From an uncultured Dialister sp. (GTDB taxonomy: Bacteria; Bacillota; Negativicutes; Veillonellales; Dialisteraceae): 16,145 bases of DNA. The DNA lies in contig NZ_CAAFRZ010000241.1 in assembly GCF_900765565.1 (NCBI RefSeq), positions 1 through 16,145 of the forward strand. Direction: 5' to 3'. A program made the position numbers and the translations under genes. The notes below the pieces were generated by a model. That model worked only from the letters and a program-made list of their open reading frames with translations. It did no database searches and was not told the origin of the DNA. Numbering within the stretch: the stretch's first letter is position 1; every line of letters begins with the position of its first letter. This document shows positions 1 through 8,339 of the stretch, piece after piece.

Positions 1-100
1 CGTCATAACTCTCCTTAAATAGCTCGCTATTCGCGTCGAGTTATTCCTCGCATTGCATAAAAATCCAAGAATGAAATCTGACAACGATATAATCAGTGCT

Positions 101-222
101 TCCCTAGCAGCTAGAAGCCCCCGCCCGTTCGCACGGCGTCCAGTCATACGTCACTCGGCCCGCAGGGCCTGTTCCGCTCAGGGCTCAAGGCAAAAGGCTC
201 AAGGCTCCGTCCGTTCGCACGT
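101..222. repeat. fragment of the intergenic hairpin repeat plus TIR-like ends
   Basis: Bases 101-134 carry a right half-end of the hairpin repeat found whole at 14370-14530 (CTAGCAGCTAGAAGC followed by CCCCGCCCGTTCGCAC). A second CCGTTCGCAC end lies at 211-220, after two short GGCTCAAGGC units near 181-207. The first 100 bases of the window hold no gene or RNA that I can recognise. Confidence 0.6.
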
Positions 223-248
223 GCATTTCCCTAACAGACCTCCCGATT

Positions 249-1499
249 TCAATCTCGATCTCCATCGGTCTTCCCCGTCTCCTTTTTCCGTAGAATCCGA
301 TGGTTCTTTTCCAGGTTTGCGATCTGGAGGACCTCCTCCTTGTCGGCGCCGTAGACTTTGCCGCTGATGAAGTTCCGGTCCACCATGGTTTCCACGGTGA
401 AGGCGGGATTGATTTCCTGCAGGCATTCACAGATTTTTTCGTAAATTTCCTTATCATCCAGGCGGCAGGGTCCGGTTAAAGCCAGTTCGAAGGACAGGTG
501 GATTTCCCCATTTCTCTCTTCCACGAAGAAATCATGGTAGGACAGAGGGAGCTTGGAACGGTAAATGGCAGATTCCAGGTCCCGCCGGTACCCTTCTTCC
601 CGGGGATTGGAAACGGCCTTCGGATCGGCGTGGATCGTGGCCTGTACGTTCAGTTTTTCCCGGAGCGTGGTCATCACGTTTTCCGCCAGTTCATGGCTTT
701 CCACCAGGTCCAGGCTGCTGTCCAGCTCCACATGGGCCGTGCAGAAATGGTTTTCCGGTCCGTAGTCATGGACGATGAGGTCATGGACCCCGTAAACCCC
801 GGGGCAGGACAGGATGCATTCCCGGATCTTCTTATATACCTCCGCATCCGGCGTAGCGCCCAGGATGGAATTGACGGCGTTCTTCATGATGCCGTAGCCT
901 GTCCACAGGATGAAGAGGGCCATAATGGTGCCCACGTATCCATCGATATGGAGGCCGAAGAAATATTCCACCAGCGTAGCCACGAGGACACCGGACGTAG
1001 AGAGCATGTCGGACAGGGAATCGGCGCTGTAAGCATCAAAGGCATGGGAATTCAGTTTCTTCCCTGCCCTCTTGTACCACCAGGCCAGGAAAAGTTTCCC
1101 CACAAGGCCCACCAGAAGAATTACCGCCACAAAGGGAGTAAATGTGGTGTCTTCAGGGTGCATGATTTTCTGCACCGACTGTACCAGGAGCGTAATGCCA
1201 ACGTAGAGGATCACCGCCGCCATGACCGTGGAATTGATGTATTCCAGCCGGCCGTGGCCGAAGGGATGCTCCTTATCCGATGGCTTGGCGGCGTAGTAGA
1301 ATGTCATCATGAGCAGGATGACGGAGCCCATGTCGGTGATATTGTTGAAGCCATCGCCCACTACGGACAGGAATCCGCTCTGCCAGCCTGCCAGGATTTT
1401 AAAAAAGCCCAGCAGAAAATTGACAAAAAGGCCCACGGAACCGGCAAGAAAGGCCTTCTTTGTCCGCTCTCCCCGGGGCCCCACAAACAGAAATGTCAT
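249..1499 (-). CDS. cation diffusion facilitator (CDF) family metal transporter
   Basis: Predicted inner-membrane divalent metal/proton antiporter of 416 aa. About six hydrophobic segments lie between residues 15 and 206. The CDF signature EHPFGHGRLEYI is at about residues 77-88. The transmembrane metal-site motifs read N52xxxD56 (GDGFNNITD) and D160xxxD164 (ADSLSD). Residues ~215-292 form the usual ferredoxin-like cytoplasmic domain. Residues ~300-376 look like a second copy of it, which makes the protein about 100 aa longer than a minimal CDF such as YiiP. The ATG at 1499 follows AAAGGAG at 5-6 bases, so the start is well supported. ydbC lies upstream on the same strand but a terminator separates them; I see no clear promoter of its own. 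The metal cannot be read from the sequence: Mn, Fe, Co or Zn are all possible. The family call is firm. Confidence 0.93.
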   Translation of the reverse strand: MTFLFVGPRGERTKKAFLAGSVGLFVNFLLGFFKILAGWQSGFLSVVGDGFNNITDMGSVILLMMTFYYAAKPSDKEHPFGHGRLEYINSTVMAAVILYVGITLLVQSVQKIMHPEDTTFTPFVAVILLVGLVGKLFLAWWYKRAGKKLNSHAFDAYSADSLSDMLSTSGVLVATLVEYFFGLHIDGYVGTIMALFILWTGYGIMKNAVNSILGATPDAEVYKKIRECILSCPGVYGVHDLIVHDYGPENHFCTAHVELDSSLDLVESHELAENVMTTLREKLNVQATIHADPKAVSNPREEGYRRDLESAIYRSKLPLSYHDFFVEERNGEIHLSFELALTGPCRLDDKEIYEKICECLQEINPAFTVETMVDRNFISGKVYGADKEEVLQIANLEKNHRILRKKETGKTDGDRD

Positions 1500-1592
1500 A
1501 GTATCTCTCCTTTTTCTATGGAAAGTAGAATCGGAAATATCAGTTAATCTATTATTAATAAAACGGGATACCTAAACCCCCAAAAATAGACC

Positions 1593-1620
1593 AAAAGGCT
1601 CTCCCAGGGGAGAGCCTTAA
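1593..1620 (-). terminator. rho-independent terminator after ydbC
   Basis: Inverted repeat AAGGCTCTCCC / GGAGAGCCTT with a three-base loop. On the minus strand it is followed by TTTTGG and, a few bases on, TATTTTT. It lies 18 bases past the ydbC stop and before the CDF gene. Confidence 0.8.
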
Positions 1621-1637
1621 AAGGTCATGGCGGTCAA

Positions 1638-1871
1638 TCAGTACTTGTCGAAATCGATGTTGTTCAGGATATCTTTCAGCTTGAGGATTTCCTCTTTGGT
1701 CAGGGTCAGTCCTTTGGTCATGGCCGTATGGTCCGGGTTCCAGGAACGGAGGTCAAATTTTTCGCCCCTGTTGTTCCAGCTCGTATAGGTGAGCTGTTTC
1801 TTCCAGCCGTTGGAGGCTTCCGAGAGGTCTCCTAATTCTTCTTGGATGGTATACGTAATTTTTGCTGCCAT
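1638..1871 (-). CDS. ydbC: YdbC-like protein with PC4/p15 single-strand nucleic-acid-binding fold
   Basis: Small 77-aa protein matching the bacterial YdbC family, which is related to the C-terminal domain of eukaryotic coactivator PC4 and binds single-stranded DNA or RNA as a dimer. The visible family pattern is GWKKQLTYTSWN (22-33), RGEKFDLRSWNPDH (35-48) and a C-terminal helix KEEILKLKDIL (59-69) after GLTLT. I start it at the ATG at 1869-1871 because GAGGTG lies nine bases upstream. A longer reading from GTG at 1883 would begin inside that ribosome binding site. The gene has its own candidate promoter and terminator, so it is probably monocistronic. Its cellular role is not settled in the family; a link to replication, repair or transcription is inference. 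Confidence 0.85.
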   Translation of the reverse strand: MAAKITYTIQEELGDLSEASNGWKKQLTYTSWNNRGEKFDLRSWNPDHTAMTKGLTLTKEEILKLKDILNNIDFDKY

Positions 1872-1910
1872 TTTTATAATCACCTCATAGATTAATGAAC
1901 ATATGCATTC

Positions 1911-1939
1911 ATGGTACCATAGAAAGGACAGAAAGTAAA
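1911..1939 (-). promoter_or_regulatory. candidate ydbC promoter
   Basis: On the minus strand TTTACT (1934-1939) and TACCAT (1911-1916) are spaced by 17 bases, about 40 bases before the ydbC start. The -10 is weak. An imperfect dyad ATGAA-N8-TTCAT sits just downstream at 1895-1912. Confidence 0.45.
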
Positions 1940-1956
1940 TTGCCTGTTAGGGAAAG

Positions 1957-2006
1957 AATTGAGATTTGAGTGTTGAGATTTGAGATCCAGCGGCTCCGCC
2001 GCTGGG
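1957..2006. repeat. TTGAGA-type array plus GCGGC mini-palindrome
   Basis: About 50 bp of degenerate TTGAGA/TTTGAG units ending in CAGCGGCTCCGCCGCTGGG. A close copy with the same order of parts starts at 13185, and a shorter one is at 14276-14316. Confidence 0.7.
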
Positions 2007-2041
2007 TGTATTGTGGCCGAGCCTGCGTACGAAAAGGGCGT

Positions 2042-2176
2042 GGGCTTCTAGCTGCTAGCTATTAGCTTTTAGGAAAGATGATCAGCCTATGGCGCCAGAA
2101 TCGTACGAACGGAAAATTTCCATGCCGTAGGCTATTGAGTCTTCCTGACTGCTAGCGGCTAGAAGCTAGTAGCCCC
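2042..2176. repeat. intergenic hairpin repeat, near-complete copy
   Basis: Long imperfect palindrome. The left arm is GGGCTTCTAGCTGCTAGC followed by TTAGGAAAGATGATCAGCCT. The right arm is its inverse, AGGCTATTGAGTCTTCCT followed by GCTAGAAGCTAGTAGCCCC. Same family as 6784-6930 and 14370-14530. A related end (CATCCGTTCGCATATAA, ~2189-2205) follows. With the 1957-2006 array it fills most of the 425-base gap between ydbC and the next gene. Confidence 0.75.
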
Positions 2177-2256
2177 GTGCTGATGACTCCATCCGTTCGC
2201 ATATAAGACCAGCTGCACTGTCTCTACCCCTTCGCATGCGAGCCCAGCCCCAAAAC

Positions 2257-2286
2257 AAAAAGGCACACCATGAGGTATGCCTTTTC
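2257..2286 (-). terminator. terminator of the nfeD-floA operon
   Basis: The stem AAGGCATACC / GGTGTGCCTT with loop TCAT pairs fully on the minus strand (one G-U) and is followed by TTTTTG. It sits 10 bases past the stop of the last operon gene. The wobble pair becomes a mismatch on the plus strand, which fits minus-strand use. Confidence 0.8.
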
Positions 2287-2296
2287 TTATTCAATT

Positions 2297-2782
2297 TCAG
2301 AGTCCTTCTCCCTGTTTCTGTTCCACCCAATTCCGGAAGTAGAGCTTGTCCCCTAAAGAGACGAAAGCCAGCTGTACCGGCAGGGCCACCATACCGCCTA
2401 CCACAGGGGCACCGATATAAATGCGGTTCCATCCATCCGAGACGCCGGCCACTTCCCGATAGTCCACTGGCATGTACCGGGCTTTCAGGGAAATGTAGTA
2501 GTCCGAATTCAGGAAGGACCAGGGAATCGCCACGAGAAGCTTTTTCTCGCAGATCAGGGCCACCGGGTAATGGACCCGGTTGATCCGCCACAGGGATATG
2601 AGCACCACCACCACTGCCAGCACATAGAATATGATGCCATGGTTCATATTATGGGTAATGGCAAAAACTATGGCAGCCGCCGAAGCAATGACATAGACCA
2701 GGGACAGAAGGAAGATATAGGCTTTCGAACGATAACAGGTCCATAAGATCTTTCCGTACAGTTCTTCTTTATAAGTATCCAC
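2297..2782 (-). CDS. hypothetical membrane protein with two transmembrane segments
   Basis: 161-aa protein I do not recognise. The N-terminus is short and cytoplasmic-looking. Two hydrophobic helices follow at about residues 21-42 and 48-64, probably a hairpin in the membrane. After them comes a soluble domain of about 90 residues rich in beta-type sequence (YPVALICEKKLLVAIPW, YYISLKARYMPVDYREVAG). It could be a small PH-like or OB-like domain, but that is a guess from the pattern. The start is GTG at 2782 with only a poor upstream AAGGA about 13 bases away, so translation may depend on the gene before it or the start may be slightly wrong. It is the last gene of the run from nfeD and is followed by a terminator. 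Its place after NfeD and FloA suggests a membrane-organisation or envelope role (inference). Confidence 0.7.
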   Translation of the reverse strand: MDTYKEELYGKILWTCYRSKAYIFLLSLVYVIASAAAIVFAITHNMNHGIIFYVLAVVVVLISLWRINRVHYPVALICEKKLLVAIPWSFLNSDYYISLKARYMPVDYREVAGVSDGWNRIYIGAPVVGGMVALPVQLAFVSLGDKLYFRNWVEQKQGEGL

Positions 2783-2846
2783 TAATTCTCAGCCGTCCTT
2801 TTCATAAACGGGCTTTATAGAAACCGGGGTCCCGGAAATTCCGGAA

Positions 2847-3341
2847 CTACCTCCATGGTCTCCAGGGTCTTTTACTTCTTGGCGGTCCAAATACCGCATC
2901 GTAAAGTACCCATTGCCTTGCAGCCCTTGTATCAGGGAATGGAAGCCGGTTTTCACTGACCCCGCCGGTCTCCTGTAAAGTACTCCCCCCGTAATTCCGA
3001 TCCGCCTCTCCGGACAGCTCTTTAGCTCTGGCCTCCTTTTCATCTGCCACAATCACTGCAGATGGATGGAGCTTCTTTAAGTCGGGCTTCACGGTTCTTG
3101 TCTCTATTTTATCAGATTTCTTCTTATAATTAAAGGATTTTGCAGAAGATTCCTGTTTACCATGTACTTTAGGTAAAGGATTTTCCGGAGCCACCGGTTT
3201 CTCCCCTGCCGGCGGGCGGCGGCCTTCCGCCTTTTCTGCGGGCCCAGGAGTTTCCATGGGTGTCGGCTCTCCCCAGGATTTCAGGATCCGCCGGCGCAGC
3301 TTCTTATAATCATAGCCGCCGGAATTCGTTGGTTCTCCCAT
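2847..3341 (-). CDS. hypothetical basic, low-complexity protein
   Basis: 164 aa, strongly charged and Pro/Lys/Glu-rich in residues 1-110, so probably disordered. There are no membrane segments or signal peptide. The C-terminal ~25 residues (ARQWVLYDAVFGPPRSKRPW) resemble a short conserved tail, with pattern near 'ILGPPRxxRP', that I associate with small Firmicutes proteins of unknown role. This is why I trust this frame over the overlapping frame ending at 2789. The start is well set: AAGGAGG lies six bases before ATG at 3341. The gene begins 11 bases after the floA stop, so it is surely cotranscribed and probably coupled with floA. The function is unknown. In Bacillus the matching place is held by yqfB, but I see no similarity. 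Confidence 0.72.
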   Translation of the reverse strand: MGEPTNSGGYDYKKLRRRILKSWGEPTPMETPGPAEKAEGRRPPAGEKPVAPENPLPKVHGKQESSAKSFNYKKKSDKIETRTVKPDLKKLHPSAVIVADEKEARAKELSGEADRNYGGSTLQETGGVSENRLPFPDTRAARQWVLYDAVFGPPRSKRPWRPWR

Positions 3342-3352
3342 GATGGACCTCC

Positions 3353-4333
3353 TTACTTATCCTTGTGTCCTTCTCCGGTGCCGGCGATGTTTTCTCTCAT
3401 TTCCGTATCGGCTGCAATGTTTTTCAGGTTGTAGTAATCCATGACTCCCATATGGCCGCTCCTCAGGGCTTCCGCCAGGGCATGGGGCACCTCTGCCTGG
3501 GCTTCGATGACCTTTGCCTTCATTTCCTGGGTGTAGGCCTTCATTTCCTGCTCCTTCGCCACGGCCATGGCCCTTCTTTCCTCGGCCCGGGCCTGGGCGA
3601 TCTGCTTATCCGCTTCCGCCTGGTCTGTCTGCAGCTGGGCACCGATATTGCGACCCACATCTACGTCGGCGATATCGATGGAAAGGATTTCAAAGGCCGT
3701 ACCGGAATCCAAACCCTTGCCAAGGACAGTCCGGGAAATGTGATCCGGATTTTCAAGGACATCCGTATGGCTCTCGGAGGAGCCTACGGTGGTAACGATA
3801 CCTTCCCCTACCCGGGCGATAATGGTGGCTTCCCCGGCACCGCCCACGAGGCGGTCAATATTGGCGCGCACCGTCACCCGGGCCCGGACTTTCAGTTCGA
3901 TGCCGTTCTTTGCCACCGCAGAAATGGTGGGGGTCTCGATGACCTTCGGGTTCACGCTCATCTGCACCGCTTCCAGCACGTTTCGGCCGGCCAGGTCGAT
4001 GGCCGCCGCCTGTTCAAAGGACAGGGAAATCTGGGCCCGGTGGGCAGCGATGAGGGCGTCCACCACATTATCCACGTTGCCCCCGGCCAGGTAATGGGCT
4101 TCCAGCTGGTTCACGTTCAGCGCAAGCCCTGCCTTGGTCCCCTTGATGAGGGGAAGCACGATCATCCGTGGTTCCACCCGGCGGATCCGCATACCTACGA
4201 GATTGAAAAGAGAAATATTGACTCCCGCCGCCAAAGCGGAAATCCAAAGCCCCACCGGCACGAAATGGAGAAGTACCGAGATAGCCACCACGGCGATGAA
4301 AAATACCATCACCGGAAAAAACAGAATTTCCAT
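3353..4333 (-). CDS. floA: flotillin-like protein FloA (SPFH family)
   Basis: 326-aa FloA/YqfA-type flotillin, a membrane scaffold of functional microdomains. It has two hydrophobic stretches near residues 3-24 and 28-48 and the marker [20 protein letters not shown]. The SPFH domain runs over about residues 55-235 (VSEAVAKNG-like region [20 protein letters not shown], and [27 protein letters not shown]). A charged, Ala/Glu-rich helical stretch follows ([23 protein letters not shown]). Length and order match the family. I use the ATG at 4333 with AGGAGG six bases upstream; an upstream ATG at 4429 would run back over the nfeD stop. It is 62 bases downstream of nfeD with no terminator between, the classic NfeD-flotillin pairing. 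Confidence 0.95.
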   Translation of the reverse strand: MEILFFPVMVFFIAVVAISVLLHFVPVGLWISALAAGVNISLFNLVGMRIRRVEPRMIVLPLIKGTKAGLALNVNQLEAHYLAGGNVDNVVDALIAAHRAQISLSFEQAAAIDLAGRNVLEAVQMSVNPKVIETPTISAVAKNGIELKVRARVTVRANIDRLVGGAGEATIIARVGEGIVTTVGSSESHTDVLENPDHISRTVLGKGLDSGTAFEILSIDIADVDVGRNIGAQLQTDQAEADKQIAQARAEERRAMAVAKEQEMKAYTQEMKAKVIEAQAEVPHALAEALRSGHMGVMDYYNLKNIAADTEMRENIAGTGEGHKDK

Positions 4334-4394
4334 ACATACCTCCTGACGCCGGGCTATAAGAGAACCGGCAAATATAAACAATATATGTAAAAAA

Positions 4395-5042
4395 TCAACG
4401 GTTTCCCGGGATTTCCCGGACGATGACATAACTGGACCGGGATTCCGTGACTTTCACGGACCGTCCCTGTTCAATAAAACCGCCATCGGAAACAGCATCG
4501 AGCACAGAGTCCCCTATCTTCACCTTCCCCGAAGGCCGGAGCGTAGAAAGGGCACTTCCCTCTTTCCCCACATAGCCGCTGTAATCGGAGGAAGACGAAT
4601 GGAATCCCGCCTTTCCCTTCAGTTCCGTATGGAGAGTGAGCTTTCGCCACAGCCGGCTCTGGGACAGGTGGCCGGCGATGAAATAAAAGCCGATGGCCGA
4701 AAGAATGACCGCCGCCGCCAGGATATACAGTGCCATGACGCCGCCGCCAAAGGTAAAGAAGAGCCCCGTCATCACCGCCACCAGGCCAATGACCGCTGCG
4801 GCACCGGAAAAAAGGAACAGGATATCCATAATGATCAGGGCCATGCCGCTGAAGAACAGGATGAACTCCAGGGCTGAAGGAGACCCTTCGCCCCACCGGG
4901 CTCCGATAAGGATTGCCCCGGCTATGGCAGCCACCAGGGCGCCTCCTGAAAATCCCGCCGTCTTCACTTCGGCGGCCAGGGAAATGAGGATAACAGTCGC
5001 CAGCAGGGCCTCCACCACCGGGTTTGCCAGAATTTCCGCCAT
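4395..5042 (-). CDS. nfeD: NfeD family protein, short form without protease domain
   Basis: 215-aa membrane partner of flotillins. There are about five hydrophobic segments between residues 8 and 128. A C-terminal OB-fold of about residues 150-212 carries the NfeD pattern [20 protein letters not shown] and [14 protein letters not shown]. It lacks the ClpP-like serine protease domain of long NfeD proteins, so it is the NfeD1b type usual next to floA. The start is the ATG at 5042, preceded by AGGGAGG with a six-base gap. The frame stays open 86 codons further upstream, but that part is translated repeat sequence and lies on the far side of the promoter. First gene of the nfeD-floA operon. Confidence 0.93.
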   Translation of the reverse strand: MAEILANPVVEALLATVILISLAAEVKTAGFSGGALVAAIAGAILIGARWGEGSPSALEFILFFSGMALIIMDILFLFSGAAAVIGLVAVMTGLFFTFGGGVMALYILAAAVILSAIGFYFIAGHLSQSRLWRKLTLHTELKGKAGFHSSSSDYSGYVGKEGSALSTLRPSGKVKIGDSVLDAVSDGGFIEQGRSVKVTESRSSYVIVREIPGNR

Positions 5043-5085
5043 ACCGCACCTCCCTTGCACGGGTAATAAGTATACCTCTGATTTC

Positions 5086-5091
5086 ATTATA
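5086..5091 (-). promoter_or_regulatory. -10 element of the nfeD operon
   Basis: TATAAT on the minus strand in the context TTTATAGTATAATG, 44 bases before the nfeD start. No good -35 is visible 16-18 bases upstream, where the sequence is close to ATTCCC. Confidence 0.55.
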
Positions 5092-5097
5092 CTATAA

Positions 5098-5290
5098 AGG
5101 GGTGAATAGGGAATAGCCGCTTTGCGGCAGAGTTGAAAGCCGCGGCCCAGCCGGTCCAGCGGCTTCGCCGCAAATGCTCCCCCCCTTGCCCGCTTCGCGG
5201 GACTTCCCCCAAAGGGGGAAGCAGGATTTCTGGCCCCCACAGGGTCGCAGGGCGCCCCCACACAGCCCCATCCGTTCGCATATAATATAA
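5098..5290. repeat. mosaic of short palindromic repeats
   Basis: Holds several mini-palindromes: AGCCGCTTTGCGGCA, AGCGGCTTCGCCGCAAATG, CCCGCTTCGCGGG and CTTCCCCCAAAGGGGGAAG. It ends in a TIR-like CATCCGTTCGCATATAA shared with ~2189-2205. The block TTGCCCGCTTCGCGGGAC to GGGGGAAGCA (5185-5223) recurs at 13328-13366 with few changes. Together with the two promoters this accounts for the 400-base gap between nfeD and cfa. Confidence 0.65.
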
Positions 5291-5400
5291 GCTCAGCCAC
5301 ATAGGGCTGTCTATTCTCATTTACAAAACGATTCTGCTATCGGATAAAGGCATACGAAATCAAAATAAGCATAAAATGAGCCCATCCTAAGATAAAGTGC

Positions 5401-5406
5401 TATAAT
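5401..5406 (+). promoter_or_regulatory. -10 element for cfa
   Basis: TATAAT 38 bases before the cfa start in an AT-rich stretch (5341-5420). The -35 region is poor, close to GCCCAT. Confidence 0.5.
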
Positions 5407-5443
5407 AATAATTGGATGCAACAACTAAATCAGGAGGTGCCTT

Positions 5444-6634
5444 ATGTTTAAAAAAGAAGCTCTTAACATGGCGTTGCAACTGTGGAAAAAAGGTGGGTTC
5501 ACCGTTCGTTTCTGGGACGGGACCGAAAAGAATTACGGATCCACAGCACCGAAATTTAAAGTGATTTTCAACAGGGAACCAAACTTCTCTGCTTCTGACC
5601 TGAAAGCAGACCTGGATGTGCTCATCGGTTCTGCCTATGTGGATGGCATTGTGGATTTCGAAGGAAACCTGGATGACATCGTGGCTACGGCCTTTGAAAA
5701 GGACCCGGTCACTCTCCCCTACCACCTCGGATCACTTCGGCAGAAACTGATCAAGGAAGAAGAAAAACGGGAAAAATCCAATATCCATGCCCACTATGAC
5801 CTGGGAAATGAACTGTTCGATTCCTTCCTGGATCCCACGAGAACCTATTCCTGCGCCTATTTCAAGCACGACAATGACAGCCTCTACGAAGCGCAGATGA
5901 ACAAGATCGACCTGTCCCTCCAGAAGCTGTTCCTGAAGCCCGGCGAAAAACTGCTGGACATCGGCTGCGGCTGGGGTGAACTCATCATTTACGCAGCAAA
6001 GAAATACGGCGTAAACGCTTACGGCATTACCCTTTCTGAAGAGCAGTACAAAGCGGCAAAAGAAAGAATTCATAAAGAAGGGTTGGACGGCAAGTGCGAC
6101 GTGATCCTGGAAAACTACCTGGACCTGGACGCCGACAAATACCAGTTCGACAAGATCGTATCCATCGGCATGTTCGAACACGTAGGCAAGAAGTACCTGC
6201 CCCTCTATTTCCATAAGGTATCGGAACTCCTGAAACCGGGCGGACTTTTCCTGCTCCACTCCATCCTGAACATGGATCCCCAGGAAAAGGAGACGGACAA
6301 CTGGATGACCCGGTTCATTTTCCCCGGCGGCTACGTACCGGGTATCCGGGAAACGGTGAACAACATTCCCCTCTTTGATTTCCGGCTCATCGGCTTTGAG
6401 AGCCTCCGTCGGCACTACGCAAAGACCCTTCACCTCTGGGCAGAAGCATTCAATGCCCACAAGGACCAGCTTCCTGCGAAATACGATGACCGGTTCAAAC
6501 GGCTCTGGGATATTTACCTCCGGGGCTGCGAATCCGGCTTCCGTACCGGCGTACTGGATGTGGGCCAGTTCATCCTCTCCAAGGGTGTGAATAACGACAT
6601 CCCCATGACCATGGAATCCATTTACAAAGACTGA
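5444..6634 (+). CDS. cfa: cyclopropane-fatty-acyl-phospholipid synthase
   Basis: 396-aa class I SAM-dependent methyltransferase that adds a methylene bridge to double bonds of membrane phospholipid acyl chains. It has the family's N-terminal lipid-binding domain (residues ~1-110) and the marker NIHAHYDLGNELFDSFLD (113-130). TYSCAYF (134-140) follows. The SAM loop is LLDIGCGWGEL (170-180), and YGITLSEEQYK (193-203) and IGMFEHVGKKYL (241-252) complete the core. The length is normal for the family. The ATG at 5444 follows AGGAGG at eight bases. It stands alone between its own promoter and terminator. Cfa is often tied to acid or stationary-phase stress; nothing in this sequence shows that here. 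Confidence 0.95.
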   Translation: MFKKEALNMALQLWKKGGFTVRFWDGTEKNYGSTAPKFKVIFNREPNFSASDLKADLDVLIGSAYVDGIVDFEGNLDDIVATAFEKDPVTLPYHLGSLRQKLIKEEEKREKSNIHAHYDLGNELFDSFLDPTRTYSCAYFKHDNDSLYEAQMNKIDLSLQKLFLKPGEKLLDIGCGWGELIIYAAKKYGVNAYGITLSEEQYKAAKERIHKEGLDGKCDVILENYLDLDADKYQFDKIVSIGMFEHVGKKYLPLYFHKVSELLKPGGLFLLHSILNMDPQEKETDNWMTRFIFPGGYVPGIRETVNNIPLFDFRLIGFESLRRHYAKTLHLWAEAFNAHKDQLPAKYDDRFKRLWDIYLRGCESGFRTGVLDVGQFILSKGVNNDIPMTMESIYKD

Positions 6635-6647
6635 CGGTAAGATATAA

Positions 6648-6685
6648 AAAAAACTGTGAGATGAATGTCTCACAGTTCTTTTTTA
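6648..6685 (+). terminator. terminator after cfa
   Basis: Stem ACTGTGAGA / TCTCACAGT with a six-base loop, followed by TCTTTTTT. An A-run precedes it, so it may also work on the minus strand. It starts about 14 bases past the cfa stop. Confidence 0.88.
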
Positions 6686-6783
6686 TGGTTTGTCATACGG
6701 TTGGAGTCACTCCCACGGAGCCTTGAGCCGGCCAGCGGCCAGCGGCGATTTCTCGAAGTACGGTTGGAGCCATTTGGGACGGA

Positions 6784-6930
6784 GCTTCCAGCTTCTAGCA
6801 GCTGGCTTCCAGGAAAGCTGGTCAGCCTACGGCATGAAAGACTGTAATCTAAGCGATTGGTGTGCCGCAGGCTGTCGAGTTTACCTAAAAGCTAGTCGCT
6901 AGAAGCTAGAAGCCCCCGCACGTTCACACG
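6784..6930. repeat. intergenic hairpin repeat, near-complete copy
   Basis: Same palindromic element as 14370-14530. The left arm is GCTTCCAGCTTCTAGC followed by CCAGGAAAGCTGGTCAGCCTACGG. The right arm is TGCCGCAGGCTGTCGAG followed by GCTAGAAGCTAGAAGCCCCC, ending in a diverged GCACGTTCACAC. The 6686-6783 stretch before it holds only short repeats such as GCCAGCGGCCAGCGG. No gene is seen between cfa and serS. Confidence 0.78.
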
Positions 6931-6978
6931 CAGGCTTACCCACATAGCTCCCCTATTGGCCCTGATTCCACAACCGTC

Positions 6979-8292
6979 TTATTTCTTTTCAACGGGCTTG
7001 GAGCTCGGGAAACCGTTTCTCTTTCCGATCACCGTGACTCCGTTCATGTAAGGAACCAGTACATCCGGAACCTTGATGGTGCCGTCAGCCTGCTGGTAAT
7101 TTTCCATGATGGCAGCCACAGTCCTGCCTACAGCAAGGCCGGAGCCATTCAGGGTGTGTACGAATTCCGGCTTTGCACCGGGGGTGCGGCGGAAACGGAT
7201 ATTGGCGCGGCGTGCCTGGAAATCGAGGCAGTTGGAGCAGGAAGAAATTTCACGGTACTTGTTCTGTGCCGGCATCCATACTTCCAGGTCGTAGGTCTTG
7301 GCAGAGGAGAATCCGATATCCCCGGTGCAGAGGCAGACCACATGGTATGGAAGCTTCAGGAGCTGCAGTACCTTTTCCGCTTCGGCAGTAAGGCTTTCCA
7401 GTTCATCCCAGCTGTCTTCCGGCTTGCAGTACTTCACCATTTCTACTTTATGGAACTGGTGCTGCCGGATCAGGCCGCGGGTATCCTTGCCTGCGGAACC
7501 CGCTTCTTTACGGAAGCAGGGAGTAAGGGCGGTGAGGTGGACAGGGAGCATATCGCCGTCCAGGATTTCACCGGCGAAATAGTTGGTCAGCGGTACTTCA
7601 GCGGTTGGGGTCATGTACATGTTTTCCCCTTCCACTTTGTACATGTCATCGGCAAATTTCGGCAGCTGGCCGGTGCCCTGCATGGACTTGCCGTTGATGA
7701 TATAGGGCGGAATGACTTCGGTATAGTCATTCTGCTGGGTATGGAGGTCCAGCATGAAGTTGTACACCGCTCTTTCCAGGCGGGCAGCGCCCTGGAGGTA
7801 GAAGTAGAACCGGGCACCGGACACTTTGCCTGCCCGTTCCGCATCGAGGATGCCAAGGGTATCACCCAGTTCGTAGTGAGCTTTGATGGGGAAATCAAAC
7901 TTCGGGATTTCACCCCAGCGGCGGACTTCCGGATTTTCAGAATCGTCTTTGCCCACAGGAACCGTTTTATCAGCCATGTTCGGGATGTGGAGCAGGAGTT
8001 CATTCAGCTTGCTTTCTACTTCACCGAGCTCCTTATCAATGGCAGCGATTTTCTTGCCCACTTCTCTCATGGAAGCAATGGCATCGGCTGCGTCTTCCCC
8101 ATTTCTCTTGGCCTGGGCGATTTTCCTGGATTCTGCATTCTTCTCGCTCTTCAGCGCTTCTGTTTCCTGGAGAAGCTGTCTTCTCTTTTCATCGAGCTGG
8201 AGTACTTCGTCCAGATCAAAGGGGTTGTGACGGTTCACAAGATTCTTCTTGACTTCGTCAGCATGTTCACGGATAAACTTGATGTCTAACAT
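6979..8292 (-). CDS. serS: seryl-tRNA synthetase
   Basis: 437-aa class II synthetase that charges tRNA-Ser with serine. The N-terminal antiparallel coiled-coil arm is visible at about residues 27-105 ([20 protein letters not shown] and onward). Motif 2 is [21 protein letters not shown] at roughly 258-278, with the conserved HKVEM after it. The serine-site pattern [11 protein letters not shown] is present. Motif 3 is [18 protein letters not shown] near 382-399. The ATG at 8292 follows AGGGAG at eight bases; an upstream TTG at 8313 is less likely. The T-box leader immediately upstream shows that uncharged tRNA-Ser controls it. I see no clear terminator downstream, where repeat 6784-6930 lies. 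Confidence 0.97.
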   Translation of the reverse strand: MLDIKFIREHADEVKKNLVNRHNPFDLDEVLQLDEKRRQLLQETEALKSEKNAESRKIAQAKRNGEDAADAIASMREVGKKIAAIDKELGEVESKLNELLLHIPNMADKTVPVGKDDSENPEVRRWGEIPKFDFPIKAHYELGDTLGILDAERAGKVSGARFYFYLQGAARLERAVYNFMLDLHTQQNDYTEVIPPYIINGKSMQGTGQLPKFADDMYKVEGENMYMTPTAEVPLTNYFAGEILDGDMLPVHLTALTPCFRKEAGSAGKDTRGLIRQHQFHKVEMVKYCKPEDSWDELESLTAEAEKVLQLLKLPYHVVCLCTGDIGFSSAKTYDLEVWMPAQNKYREISSCSNCLDFQARRANIRFRRTPGAKPEFVHTLNGSGLAVGRTVAAIMENYQQADGTIKVPDVLVPYMNGVTVIGKRNGFPSSKPVEKK

Positions 8293-8339
8293 AACTATCT
8301 CTCCCTGTATCAAATTTGCCGCATTGCGGCATGGAAAGC

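Noticed and set aside
1..100. Possible gene end or RNA at the window start
   Set aside because: No frame, hairpin or motif I can recognise; too little sequence to judge.
498..1547. Long plus-strand frame antisense to the CDF gene
   Set aside because: Shadow of the CDF codons; His/Gln-rich, no ribosome site and no family resemblance. The same applies to long frames antisense to floA (3365-4390), serS (7156-8289), cfa (5732-6673) and sfsA (14708-15859).
2789..3052. Alternative minus-strand frame of 87 codons, or a frameshift joining it to the 164-aa protein
   Set aside because: The 2847-3341 frame ends in a tail (ARQWVLYDAVFGPPRSKRPW) that looks like a conserved end, has a strong ribosome site, and needs no frameshift; the other frame has none of its own. 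Its stop lies seven bases from the next start, so I am not fully certain.
5281..5286. TATAAT as a plus-strand promoter
   Set aside because: It is part of the repeat end CCGTTCGCATATAATATAA, has no -35, and a better-placed TATAAT at 5401 serves cfa.
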